This document shows positions 1-6,543 of a stretch of 13,625 nt of DNA, piece by piece. The first letter of the stretch is position 1, and each line of letters opens with the position of its first letter. The translations under genes and the position numbers were made by a program. Origin of the DNA: Gammaproteobacteria bacterium (lineage in GTDB: Bacteria; Pseudomonadota; Gammaproteobacteria; S144-34); assembly GCA_015494165.1 (NCBI GenBank), contig WGBS01000201.1, positions 1-13,625 on the forward strand, given 5' to 3'. The notes below the pieces were generated by a model that had not been told where the DNA came from, did no database searches, and saw only the letters and a program-made list of their open reading frames with translations.

Positions 1-11
1 CGCAATCGAGA

Positions 12-112
12 GTGACGGGAGGCGGGGGTCGGGAGGCGAGGGTTGGTGCGCCCTTCGGGCGCAGCCATTTCTTTCCCGTCTCCCGTGACCCGTCTCCCGT
101 CTCCCGTCACCC
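12..112. repeat. Opposed heptamer arrays flanking a hairpin
   Basis: The right half (74-108) is five tandem 7-bp units, TCCCGTC, TCCCGTG, ACCCGTC, TCCCGTC, TCCCGTC, followed by ACCC. On the minus strand this gives six GGG runs spaced exactly 7 nt apart. The left half (about 14-41) holds four degenerate copies in the opposite orientation (GACGGGA, GGCGGGG, GTCGGGA, GGCGAGG), with GGG runs on the plus strand. GTGACGGGAG at 12-21 reappears inverted at 100-109. The hairpin at 47-63 lies between the arms. The stretch 1-165 has no credible gene. Confidence 0.75.
47..63 (+). terminator. Perfect 7-bp hairpin, possible terminator of an off-window gene
   Basis: TGCGCCC and GGGCGCA pair perfectly around a TTC loop, giving the stable CUUCGG-type apex. 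It is followed on the plus strand by a pyrimidine-rich, moderately T-rich stretch (ATTTCTTTCCC). This fits a weak intrinsic terminator for a plus-strand gene to the left of the window. It could equally be the core of the surrounding inverted repeat. Confidence 0.35.
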
Positions 113-118
113 AAAGAG

Positions 119-142
119 AAAGGCGGGCCGGAGCCCGCCTTT
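119..142 (-). terminator. Intrinsic terminator of slyD
   Basis: AAAGGCGGGC (119-128) and GCCCGCCTTT (133-142) form a perfect 10-bp stem with a 4-nt loop. It begins 23 nt past the slyD stop. Read on the minus strand the stem ends in TTT and continues TCTCTTT, a usable T-rich tail. The plus-strand reading ends TTTCC, so some bidirectional activity is possible. Confidence 0.8.
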
Positions 143-165
143 CCGTGCGCGGATTCGCGGGTGCT

Positions 166-651
166 TCAGCCGTGGGCGCCCGCCTCGTGCACGTGGCCGT
201 GCTCGAGCTCCTCGGGCGTGGCCTCGCGGACGTCGACCACCGTCACGTCGAAGGTGAGCGTCGCGCCCGCCAGCGGGTGGTTGGCATCGACGGTGACGCG
301 GTCGTCCTCGACGCCGACGACGGTGACGATGCGCGTGCCGGACTCGGTCTCCGCCTGGAACTGCATGCCGACCGCCACCTCCTGCTCGGGACCGAAGAGG
401 GAGCGGGGCACCACCTGCACCAGGGCCTCGTCGCGCTCGCCGTAGGCCTGCTCGGGGGGGATGCGGACCGTGACGGACTCGCCCGGGTTGTGGCCCTCGA
501 GCGCCTCCTCCAGCCCCGGGATGACGCTGCCGATACCCTGGATGTAGGAGAAGGGCTCGCCGCCGCTGGAGCTGTCGATGACCGAGCCCTGCTCGTCCTT
601 GAGGGTGTAGTCGATGGTGACCACCTTGTGCTTGCTGACCTGCATGGACAT
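166..651 (-). CDS. slyD: SlyD-type FKBP peptidyl-prolyl cis-trans isomerase
   Basis: A 161-residue cytoplasmic prolyl isomerase and chaperone of the SlyD branch of the FKBP family. The FKBP fold is split: residues about 6-70 carry the VxIDYTLKD start, the IPGLEEALEG helix and the AYGERDEAL junction, and residues about 128-145 complete it (HPLAGATLTFDVTVVDV). The inserted chaperone 'IF' flap lies at about 75-125. In Escherichia coli SlyD a long His/Cys-rich tail binds nickel; here the tail is only a short HGHVHEAGAHG, with four histidines and no cysteine, so strong metal binding is doubtful. The ATG at 651 has AAAGG 5 nt upstream; the second in-frame ATG (645) has no ribosome-binding site. The gene stands alone, divergent from cysG, and ends in the terminator at 119-142. 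Confidence 0.93.
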   Translation of the reverse strand: MSMQVSKHKVVTIDYTLKDEQGSVIDSSSGGEPFSYIQGIGSVIPGLEEALEGHNPGESVTVRIPPEQAYGERDEALVQVVPRSLFGPEQEVAVGMQFQAETESGTRIVTVVGVEDDRVTVDANHPLAGATLTFDVTVVDVREATPEELEHGHVHEAGAHG

Positions 652-783
652 GAAACCTTTGTAGCGGATAGTGGAATGCCGGAGTCTAGCCTACGGGCGG
701 CCTTCCCGCCAGCGCGCCCGTCGGCGCGGCGGCCCCGGTGGGCCGCCGCGCGCCTATCCCGGCCGGGATATTCCGCAGCGGCG

Positions 784-792
784 TGCTATGGT
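784..792 (+). promoter_or_regulatory. Candidate extended -10 promoter of cysG
   Basis: TGCTATGGT matches the extended -10 form TGnTATnnT, 29 nt before the cysG start. No good -35 hexamer is visible at 17 nt spacing. Transcription would start near 799, leaving room for the AGGGG ribosome-binding site at 808-812. This is a by-eye call. Confidence 0.35.
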
Positions 793-821
793 GGGAAGGT
801 ATTCAACAGGGGTGCCGAAAC

Positions 822-2291
822 ATGGATTTTCTTCCGGTTTTCATGAACGTGCGCGAGCGCCCGTGCCTCGTCGTGGGCGGCGGCGAGGTGGCGGCGCGCA
901 AGGTCTCGCTCCTGCGGCGCGCGGGCGCGCGCGTGCGGGTGGTGGCCCCGGAGCTGGACGCACGCCTCGCCGAGCTGCGCGATCTGGGGGCCATCGAGCA
1001 CGTGGCGCGGGGCTTCGAGCCGGACGACGTCGCCGGCGCGGCGCTGGTGGTGGCGGCCACCGACGACGAGGCCGTCAACCGCGCGGTGTCGGAGGCAGCC
1101 CGGGCGGCCAACGTGCCGGTCAACGTGGTCGACCGCCCGGACCTGTGCACCTTCGTCATGCCCTCCATCGTGGACCGCTCGCCGGTGCAGATCGCCGTCT
1201 CCACGGGCGGCAGCTCGCCAGTGCTGGCGCGCCAGCTCCGCGCGCGACTCGAGAGCGTGATCCCGGCCGCCTACGGGCGGCTGGCGGCGCTCGCCGAGGC
1301 CTACCGGCCGCAGGCGAAGGCGCGCATCCGCGATCCCGAGGTGCGGCGCCGCTTCTGGGAGCGGGTCCTCGACGGGCCCATCGCCGAGCTGGTGCTGGCC
1401 GGCAAGGAGGAGGAGGCGCGCGCGGCGCTGGAGGCGGCGCTCGCCGAGGCCGACCCCGACGCCCGCCCCATGGGCGAGGTCTACCTGGTCGGCGCCGGGC
1501 CGGGCGACCCGGATCTGCTCACCTTCCGCGCCCTGCGCCTCATGCAGCAGGCCGACGTGGTCGTCTACGACCGCCTGGTCGCCCCCGAGATCCTCGACCT
1601 CGTGCGGCGCGACGCCGAGCGCGTCTACGTGGGCAAGAAGCGCAGCCAGCACACGCTGCCCCAGGAGTCCATCAACCAGCTCCTGGTGCGGCTCGCGCGT
1701 GAGGGCAAGCGCGTGCTGCGCCTCAAGGGGGGCGACCCCTTCATCTTCGGCCGGGGCGGCGAGGAGATCGCCACCCTCATGGACGAGCGCATCCCCTTCC
1801 AGGTGGTGCCGGGCATCACGGCGGCCTCGGGGTGCGCGGCCTATGCCGGCATCCCGCTCACCCACCGCGACTACGCCCAGGCCTGCGTCTTCGTCACGGG
1901 CCACCTCAAGGACGGCTCCCTCGACCTCAACTGGCCCATGCTGGCGCAGCCGCGCCAGACGGTGGTCTTCTACATGGGTGTGCACGGCATCAAGGTCATC
2001 TGCCGCGAGCTCGTCGCCCACGGCCTGCCGGCGCGCACGCCGGCGGCGGTGGTCGAGCAGGGCACGACCTCCGGCCAGCGCGTCTACGTCGGCGACCTGG
2101 AGACGCTTCCGGACCTCGTGCGCAGCCATCACGTGGAGCCGCCGGCGCTGATCATCGTCGGCGAGGTGGTGCGCCTGCACGACACGCTCAAGTGGTTCGA
2201 GCCCGCGGGCGGCACCGTGCGCGCCGAGGGCGGCGAGGCCGCGGCCGGCACCGCGGACGCCCGGCCGGCGGCCGACGGCGCGGCGCGCTAG
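822..2291 (+). CDS. cysG: Siroheme synthase CysG (trifunctional)
   Basis: A 489-residue cytoplasmic enzyme fusing precorrin-2 dehydrogenase/sirohydrochlorin ferrochelatase (about 1-215) to uroporphyrinogen-III C-methyltransferase (about 217-462). It converts uroporphyrinogen III to siroheme, using SAM and NAD+. Visible motifs are the Rossmann loop VVGGGEVAARK (18-27), NVVD with Asp104 (the catalytic Asp of Salmonella CysG), VGAGPGDP (223-230), RLKGGDPFIFGRGGEE (300-315) and GITAASGCAAYAGIPLTHRDYA. The regulatory Ser128 of the Salmonella enzyme aligns with Thr128. The start at 822 is fixed by MDFLPVF, matching the family N-terminus (MDHLPIF), and by AGGGG 9 nt upstream; a longer in-frame reading from 738 is unsupported. 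The protein runs about 29 Ala/Gly-rich residues past the usual end near KWF. Siroheme feeds sulfite or nitrite reductases and, given dsrN nearby, probably DsrAB. Confidence 0.96.
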   Translation: MDFLPVFMNVRERPCLVVGGGEVAARKVSLLRRAGARVRVVAPELDARLAELRDLGAIEHVARGFEPDDVAGAALVVAATDDEAVNRAVSEAARAANVPVNVVDRPDLCTFVMPSIVDRSPVQIAVSTGGSSPVLARQLRARLESVIPAAYGRLAALAEAYRPQAKARIRDPEVRRRFWERVLDGPIAELVLAGKEEEARAALEAALAEADPDARPMGEVYLVGAGPGDPDLLTFRALRLMQQADVVVYDRLVAPEILDLVRRDAERVYVGKKRSQHTLPQESINQLLVRLAREGKRVLRLKGGDPFIFGRGGEEIATLMDERIPFQVVPGITAASGCAAYAGIPLTHRDYAQACVFVTGHLKDGSLDLNWPMLAQPRQTVVFYMGVHGIKVICRELVAHGLPARTPAAVVEQGTTSGQRVYVGDLETLPDLVRSHHVEPPALIIVGEVVRLHDTLKWFEPAGGTVRAEGGEAAAGTADARPAADGAAR

Positions 2292-5200
2292 CCGCGGGCG
2301 TGGGCCAGGCGGTAGACCGCCGGCACCAGCACCAGCGAGACCACCGTAGACAGCGCCAGGCCCCACACCATCACCACGGCCAGCGGCTGGAGCAGCTCCG
2401 AGCCCTCGCCGAGGCCGAGGGCGAGCGGCGTCATGCCGAGCACGGTGGTCAGCACGGTCATGAGGATGGGGCGCAGGCGGTTGCCCGCGGCCTCCGTCAC
2501 GGCCTCGTCCAGGGCGCGCCCGCGCGTGCGCTCGATGCGGATCTGCTCGACCAGCACGATGGCGTTGTTGACGACGATGCCCGCGAGCATGATGAGCCCG
2601 AGCCAGACCGGCATGGAGACCGGCATGCCCGTGGCCCACAGGCCGAGGGCGACGCCGAGCAGGGCGAAGGGCACGCTCGCCAGGATCACCGCCGGGTCGC
2701 GCAGCGACTCGTACTGCACGGCCATCACCACGAACACGAGGAAGACGGCGAGCGCGAGCAGCGCCAGCCCGAGGCGGCGCCCCTGGCGCAGCGCCTCCAG
2801 GGCGCCCGCCTCGTAGAGCGCGTAGCCCTCGGGCAGCTCCAGGTCGCGCAGGCGCGCGCGCACCTCGGCCATCACCGCCTCCGGGTCGGCGCCGGCGGCG
2901 AAGGAGCCCGTGACCTCGACGATGCGCTGCTGGCGGTCGCGCTGGATGCGCGGCGGCGCGCCGACCAGCTCGATGCGCGCGACGTCGGCGATGCGCACGG
3001 GGCGGCCGCCCGCCTCGCGCACCACGAGGTCGCCGAGGGCGGCGGGGTCGCGCGCCGCCGCGCCCTTGAGCCGCAGGCGCACGGGCACGGCGCGGTCGCC
3101 GCGCACCAGCTCGCCCACCTCCAGCCCCTCGAGGGCGGCGCGCAGGGCACGGCCGACGGCCTCGGCCGTGACCCCGAGGTCGGCCGCGCGCGCGGGGTCG
3201 ATGCGCACGGCGATCTCCTGGCCCGGGTCCTCGTAGGTGTGGGCCAGGTTGCGCAGCCCGCGCACGCCGCGCAGGCGCTCGACGATGCGGTCGCCGATGC
3301 GCGCCAGCGTAGCCAGGTCCGGGCCCCGCACCCGCAGCGAGAGGTCGTCGTCGCCGCGACCGAGGCGCACGCCGCGCACCCCGGCGACGTGGATGCGCAC
3401 GCGCACGCCCGGCAGCGCGGCCTCGCGGATCGCGCGCCGCAGGCGCTCGGCGAAGGCCTCGCTGCTCGCCGCGCGCGCGCCCGCCGGCACGAGCTGCACG
3501 GTGATGCCGCTGCGGTTCGGGGTCTCGTACTCGGAGCGGCCGAAGACGAAGCCCCCGACCACGGTATAGGCGGTCTCGACCTCGGGCTGGGCCAGGATGA
3601 TCTCCTCGACCCGGGAGACCGCGGCGTCCATGTCGTCCAGCGTGATGCCGGGATCGCCCGTCAGGCGCACGTAGATGCGGCCCTCGTCCGGCGTGGGCAG
3701 GAAGGCCTGCCGCGCGCCGGCCATCCACGCGAGCGCCGCTGCGAGCAGGGGGAGCAGCAGCGCCGGCACCGCCCAGGGGCGGCGCAGGACGGCGCGCACG
3801 AGCCCCGTGTAGGCCGCGCGCAGGCGCGCCATGAGGGCGTCGGCGGCGCGCCGCAGGCGCCCCGGGGCGCGGTCGCGCACGCGCGCGCCGAGCGCCGGCA
3901 CCAGGGTGAGCGCCACGACCATGGAGCTGAAGATGGCGAGCGCGATGGTGAGGATGAGCTCGCGGAAGAGCAGCCCCACGAGGCCGCCGACGAACAGGAA
4001 GGGCAGCACGGCCGCGAGGTTGGTGCTGGTGGCGGCGACGATGGGGCTCGTCACCTCGCCCGCGGCACGCAGGGCGGCCTCGCGCGCGCCCTCGCCGAGA
4101 CGCTGGTGGCGGTGGACGTTCTCCAGCATGACGATGGTGCTGTCGACCAGCAGGCCCACGCCGACCGCAAGCCCGCCGAGCGTCATGACGTTGAGGGTGA
4201 GGCCGCCCGCCGCCATGCCCGCGAAGGTGACGAGGATGGCGATGGGGATGGCGGTGCCGATGACCAGCGTGCGGCGCAGGTCGCCGAGGAACAGGTAGAC
4301 CACCAGCATGGCGAGGGCGGCGCCGGTGAGGGCCGCCTGGGCGGCGTTGCGGATGGCGTGGCGGATGAAGCGCGACTGGTCGCCCACCGTGCGCACCTCG
4401 ACGTCGTCCGGGATCAGGCCCTGGGCGCGCAGCCAGGCGAGGCGTGCGCGCACGTGGTCCACGACCTCGACGGTGTTGGCCTCCGGCTGCTTCTGGATCG
4501 AGGCCTTGACGCCGGGCAGGCCGTTGAGGCGCACACGCAGGCGTTCCGGCTCGTGGCCCTCGGTGACGGTGGCGATCTCGCCGAGGCGCAGGCGGCGCTC
4601 GCCGGCGCGCACCGGCAGGGCCGCCAGGGCGGCGGCGTCCGTCACGCCCGCGACGGCGCGCGCGGTCCAGGCGCGCAGCGCGCCGCTCAGGCGCCCGCCG
4701 GGCTGGTCGCGCGCGCCGGCGGCGATGGCGCGCGCGAGATCCTCGTGGTCGAGGCCGAGATCGGCCAGGCGCGCGGGATCGGCGGTGACGCTCACCTCGC
4801 GCTCGAGGCCGCCGCCGACCTCCACCGCCGCCACCCCCGGCAGGTTGATGAGCCAGCGCGAGAGGGTGTAGTCCACCCACTCGCGCAGGGCCACGGGGCC
4901 GCGCCTCTCGGAGCTCGCCACGAGCTCGAGCACCGGGATCTGCGAGGGGTCGCGCTTGAAGATGATGGGCGGGCGCACCGTGTCCGGCAGGAAGCGCCGC
5001 GCGCGGTCGAGGCGGTTGCTCGCATCGCGCAGGGCCGCGTCCACGTCGGTGCCGTAGGGGAAGGAGAGGTCCACCGCGCTGCGCCCCTCCGTGGTGAAGG
5101 ACTGCACGGCGACCGCGCCCTCGGTGATGGCGAGCTGCTCCTCGAGCTGGCGCGTGACGCGGTCCTCCATCACCGCCGGCGGCACGCCCGGGTCGAGCAC

Positions 5201-5359
5201 GCGCACGCGCACCTCGGGGTAGATGATGCGCGGCAGGAGGTCGACGCGCAGCGAGGCATAGGCCACGAGCCCGAGCACGCACACCGCGGCGGCGATCAGG
5301 CTGACGCCGACCGGGTGGTCCACCGACCAGGCGGCGATGCCGCCGCGGCGCGGCTCCAT
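2288..5359 (-). CDS. RND-family efflux pump, inner-membrane subunit
   Basis: A 1023-residue AcrB-like proton-driven exporter, full length for the family. TM1 is at about 13-35, followed by a periplasmic porter region (40-330), a TM block (about 340-490), TM7 near 530-547, a second porter region (550-855) and a last TM block (about 862-1017). The TM4 motif reads GVGLLVDSTIVMLENV with Asp406-Ser407, so only one of AcrB's paired aspartates is kept. TM10 reads VVNNAIVLVEQ, with Asn931-Asn932 where AcrB has its essential Lys. This pattern marks a broad single-Asp RND subgroup, so AcrB substrates should not be assumed. The ATG at 5359 lies 2 nt after the adaptor stop, implying coupling; a GTG at 5365 is a less likely start. 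The stop interlocks with the cysG stop. The substrate cannot be read from sequence. Confidence 0.93.
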   Translation of the reverse strand: MEPRRGGIAAWSVDHPVGVSLIAAAVCVLGLVAYASLRVDLLPRIIYPEVRVRVLDPGVPPAVMEDRVTRQLEEQLAITEGAVAVQSFTTEGRSAVDLSFPYGTDVDAALRDASNRLDRARRFLPDTVRPPIIFKRDPSQIPVLELVASSERRGPVALREWVDYTLSRWLINLPGVAAVEVGGGLEREVSVTADPARLADLGLDHEDLARAIAAGARDQPGGRLSGALRAWTARAVAGVTDAAALAALPVRAGERRLRLGEIATVTEGHEPERLRVRLNGLPGVKASIQKQPEANTVEVVDHVRARLAWLRAQGLIPDDVEVRTVGDQSRFIRHAIRNAAQAALTGAALAMLVVYLFLGDLRRTLVIGTAIPIAILVTFAGMAAGGLTLNVMTLGGLAVGVGLLVDSTIVMLENVHRHQRLGEGAREAALRAAGEVTSPIVAATSTNLAAVLPFLFVGGLVGLLFRELILTIALAIFSSMVVALTLVPALGARVRDRAPGRLRRAADALMARLRAAYTGLVRAVLRRPWAVPALLLPLLAAALAWMAGARQAFLPTPDEGRIYVRLTGDPGITLDDMDAAVSRVEEIILAQPEVETAYTVVGGFVFGRSEYETPNRSGITVQLVPAGARAASSEAFAERLRRAIREAALPGVRVRIHVAGVRGVRLGRGDDDLSLRVRGPDLATLARIGDRIVERLRGVRGLRNLAHTYEDPGQEIAVRIDPARAADLGVTAEAVGRALRAALEGLEVGELVRGDRAVPVRLRLKGAAARDPAALGDLVVREAGGRPVRIADVARIELVGAPPRIQRDRQQRIVEVTGSFAAGADPEAVMAEVRARLRDLELPEGYALYEAGALEALRQGRRLGLALLALAVFLVFVVMAVQYESLRDPAVILASVPFALLGVALGLWATGMPVSMPVWLGLIMLAGIVVNNAIVLVEQIRIERTRGRALDEAVTEAAGNRLRPILMTVLTTVLGMTPLALGLGEGSELLQPLAVVMVWGLALSTVVSLVLVPAVYRLAHARG

Positions 5360-5361
5360 GC

Positions 5362-6417
5362 TCACCCGTCCGCCCGCGCCTCGCCCGCCACGCGCACGCG
5401 CGCGCCGTCGCGCAGGCCGAGCAGGCCGCGTACCACCACGCGGTCGCCGGGGGCGAGCCCGTCGAGGACCACGACCGCGGCGCCCGCGACCAGCGGTCCG
5501 GTGCGCACCCGTACGCGCCGCGCCCGGCTCTCGCCGTCGACCCGGAAAACGTAGGCGCCCGCGGGGTCGTGCCGCACGGCGGCGGCCGGCACCACCAGGC
5601 GCTCGACGGGGGGCGTGCGCAGGCGCAGGCGCGCCAGGAGCCCCGGCAGCGCCCGGGGCGGCACCGGCTCGGGCGCGGCCTCGACCGTGCCTTGGCGGGT
5701 TCGCGGGTCCACCGCGGGAAAGACCCGCACGATGCGCGCGGGCCGCCAGCCGCCGTCGAGGGCGTCGATGCGAAGCTGGGTGGCATCGCCCGCCCGCAGG
5801 CGCACGACCACTTGCGCGGGGGCCGTGACGCGGGCGACGAGCGAGGCGGGATCCACCAGTGTCAGCAGATGGGTGCCGGAGGCGACCACATCGCCGGGCT
5901 CGGCGAGGCGCTCGGTGACCACGCCGGCGAAGGGGGCGGTGATGCGCGTGCGCGCCACGCGCAGGCGCAGGGCGCGCTCCTCGGCGCGCGCGAGCGCGAG
6001 CGCCGTGCGCGCGGCGGCGAGGGCCTCCTCGCTCGCGAGACGCCGTCCCGAGAGGCGCTCCAGGCGCCGGAGGTCGGCCTCGGCCTGGGCGCGCCGCGCC
6101 TCGGCCTTGGCGAGCTCGGCGCGCAGAAGGGCGTCGTCGAGGCGGGCGAGGAGGGCGCCGCGCGCCACGCGGTCGCCCTCGCGCCAGGGGAGCTCGAGCA
6201 CGCGCCCGGCCTCCTCGCTGAAGACGCGCCGCAGGCGCCGGGCGACGAGGCTGCCGGTGGCCTCGGACTCGAGCGACACGGGGCGCCGCTCGGCGGTGGC
6301 GACGGCCACGAGGTGCACGGGACGGCCCGCGGCGGCGAGCGGCCCGGCGAGCGTCAGGGCGAGCAGCGCCGCGCCCAGGCCAAGGCCGCACGCGCGGCGT
6401 GGAAATGGCTGCGGCAC
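5362..6417 (-). CDS. RND periplasmic adaptor (membrane fusion protein, HlyD/AcrA family)
   Basis: A 351-residue adaptor that would link the RND pump to an outer-membrane channel. Residues 1-30 look like a signal peptide: basic PQPFPRR, hydrophobic GLGLGAALLALTLAGPL, small-residue exit LAAA. There is no lipobox. The lipoyl halves lie at about 65-97 (EEAGRVLELPWREGDRV) and 157-190 (RITAPFAGVVTERLAEPGD), separated by a charged Ala/Arg/Glu/Leu coiled-coil hairpin (98-155). Beta-barrel and membrane-proximal domains follow to about 345. The GTG start at 6417 is chosen because GGAGG lies 6 nt upstream and the signal peptide begins there; an upstream in-frame TTG (6456) would put 13 polar residues ahead of it. 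The gene comes first in the adaptor-pump pair. No TolC-like gene is present, so the channel must be encoded elsewhere. Confidence 0.9.
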   Translation of the reverse strand: MPQPFPRRACGLGLGAALLALTLAGPLAAAGRPVHLVAVATAERRPVSLESEATGSLVARRLRRVFSEEAGRVLELPWREGDRVARGALLARLDDALLRAELAKAEARRAQAEADLRRLERLSGRRLASEEALAAARTALALARAEERALRLRVARTRITAPFAGVVTERLAEPGDVVASGTHLLTLVDPASLVARVTAPAQVVVRLRAGDATQLRIDALDGGWRPARIVRVFPAVDPRTRQGTVEAAPEPVPPRALPGLLARLRLRTPPVERLVVPAAAVRHDPAGAYVFRVDGESRARRVRVRTGPLVAGAAVVVLDGLAPGDRVVVRGLLGLRDGARVRVAGEARADG

Positions 6418-6423
6418 GCAGGT

Positions 6424-6428
6424 CCTCC
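6424..6428 (-). promoter_or_regulatory. Ribosome-binding site fixing the adaptor start
   Basis: GGAGG on the minus strand, 6 nt ahead of the GTG at 6417. It is much stronger than anything ahead of the upstream TTG at 6456, so it decides the start codon. Confidence 0.75.
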
Positions 6429-6458
6429 GGTCGGCCACGGGCGGCCATTGTGCCAAAA

Positions 6459-6502
6459 GGCCCGGCGCGCGGCACGGCCGCGCCCTTGCGGGCGCGCGGG
6501 CC
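6459..6502. repeat. GC hairpin in the adaptor/ABC divergent gap
   Basis: CGCGCCC (6479-6485) and GGGCGCG (6490-6496) form a perfect 7-bp stem around TTGC. An alternative larger stem pairs GGCCCGGCGCGC (6459-6470) with GCGCGCGGGCC (6492-6502) through one bulged G. The two are mutually exclusive. It lies in the only gap (6418-6543) that can hold the promoters of both divergent units. It may be regulatory or just a result of extreme GC content. Confidence 0.4.
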
Positions 6503-6543
6503 AGGGGGCAAAGTGTTCAGGCTCGACACGCCTGCGATTTCCC

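Noticed and set aside
1832..5554. A 1240-codon open frame on the plus strand opposite the RND pump gene
   Set aside because: It is the antisense shadow of the pump: low-complexity Arg/Ala/His/Gly sequence, no ribosome-binding site and no family motifs.
786..5786. A 1666-codon open frame on the minus strand across cysG, the pump and the adaptor
   Set aside because: Composition is Arg/Ala/Pro/Gly-only with no recognisable domain, and it is out of frame with three well-supported genes. Stop codons are rare at this GC content.
6443..6470. TGGCAC (minus strand) upstream of the adaptor as a sigma-54 -24 element
   Set aside because: No TTGC-like -12 element follows at the required spacing.
2288..6529. 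Extending the pump ORF upstream to 6529 as a 1413-residue fusion
   Set aside because: The extra residues are low-complexity and overlap the adaptor gene in another frame. The pump has a normal family N-terminus and an ATG at 5359.
6511..6530. GTGT and ACAC half-sites upstream of the ABC exporter as an operator
   Set aside because: Only four bases match on each side, which is expected by chance.
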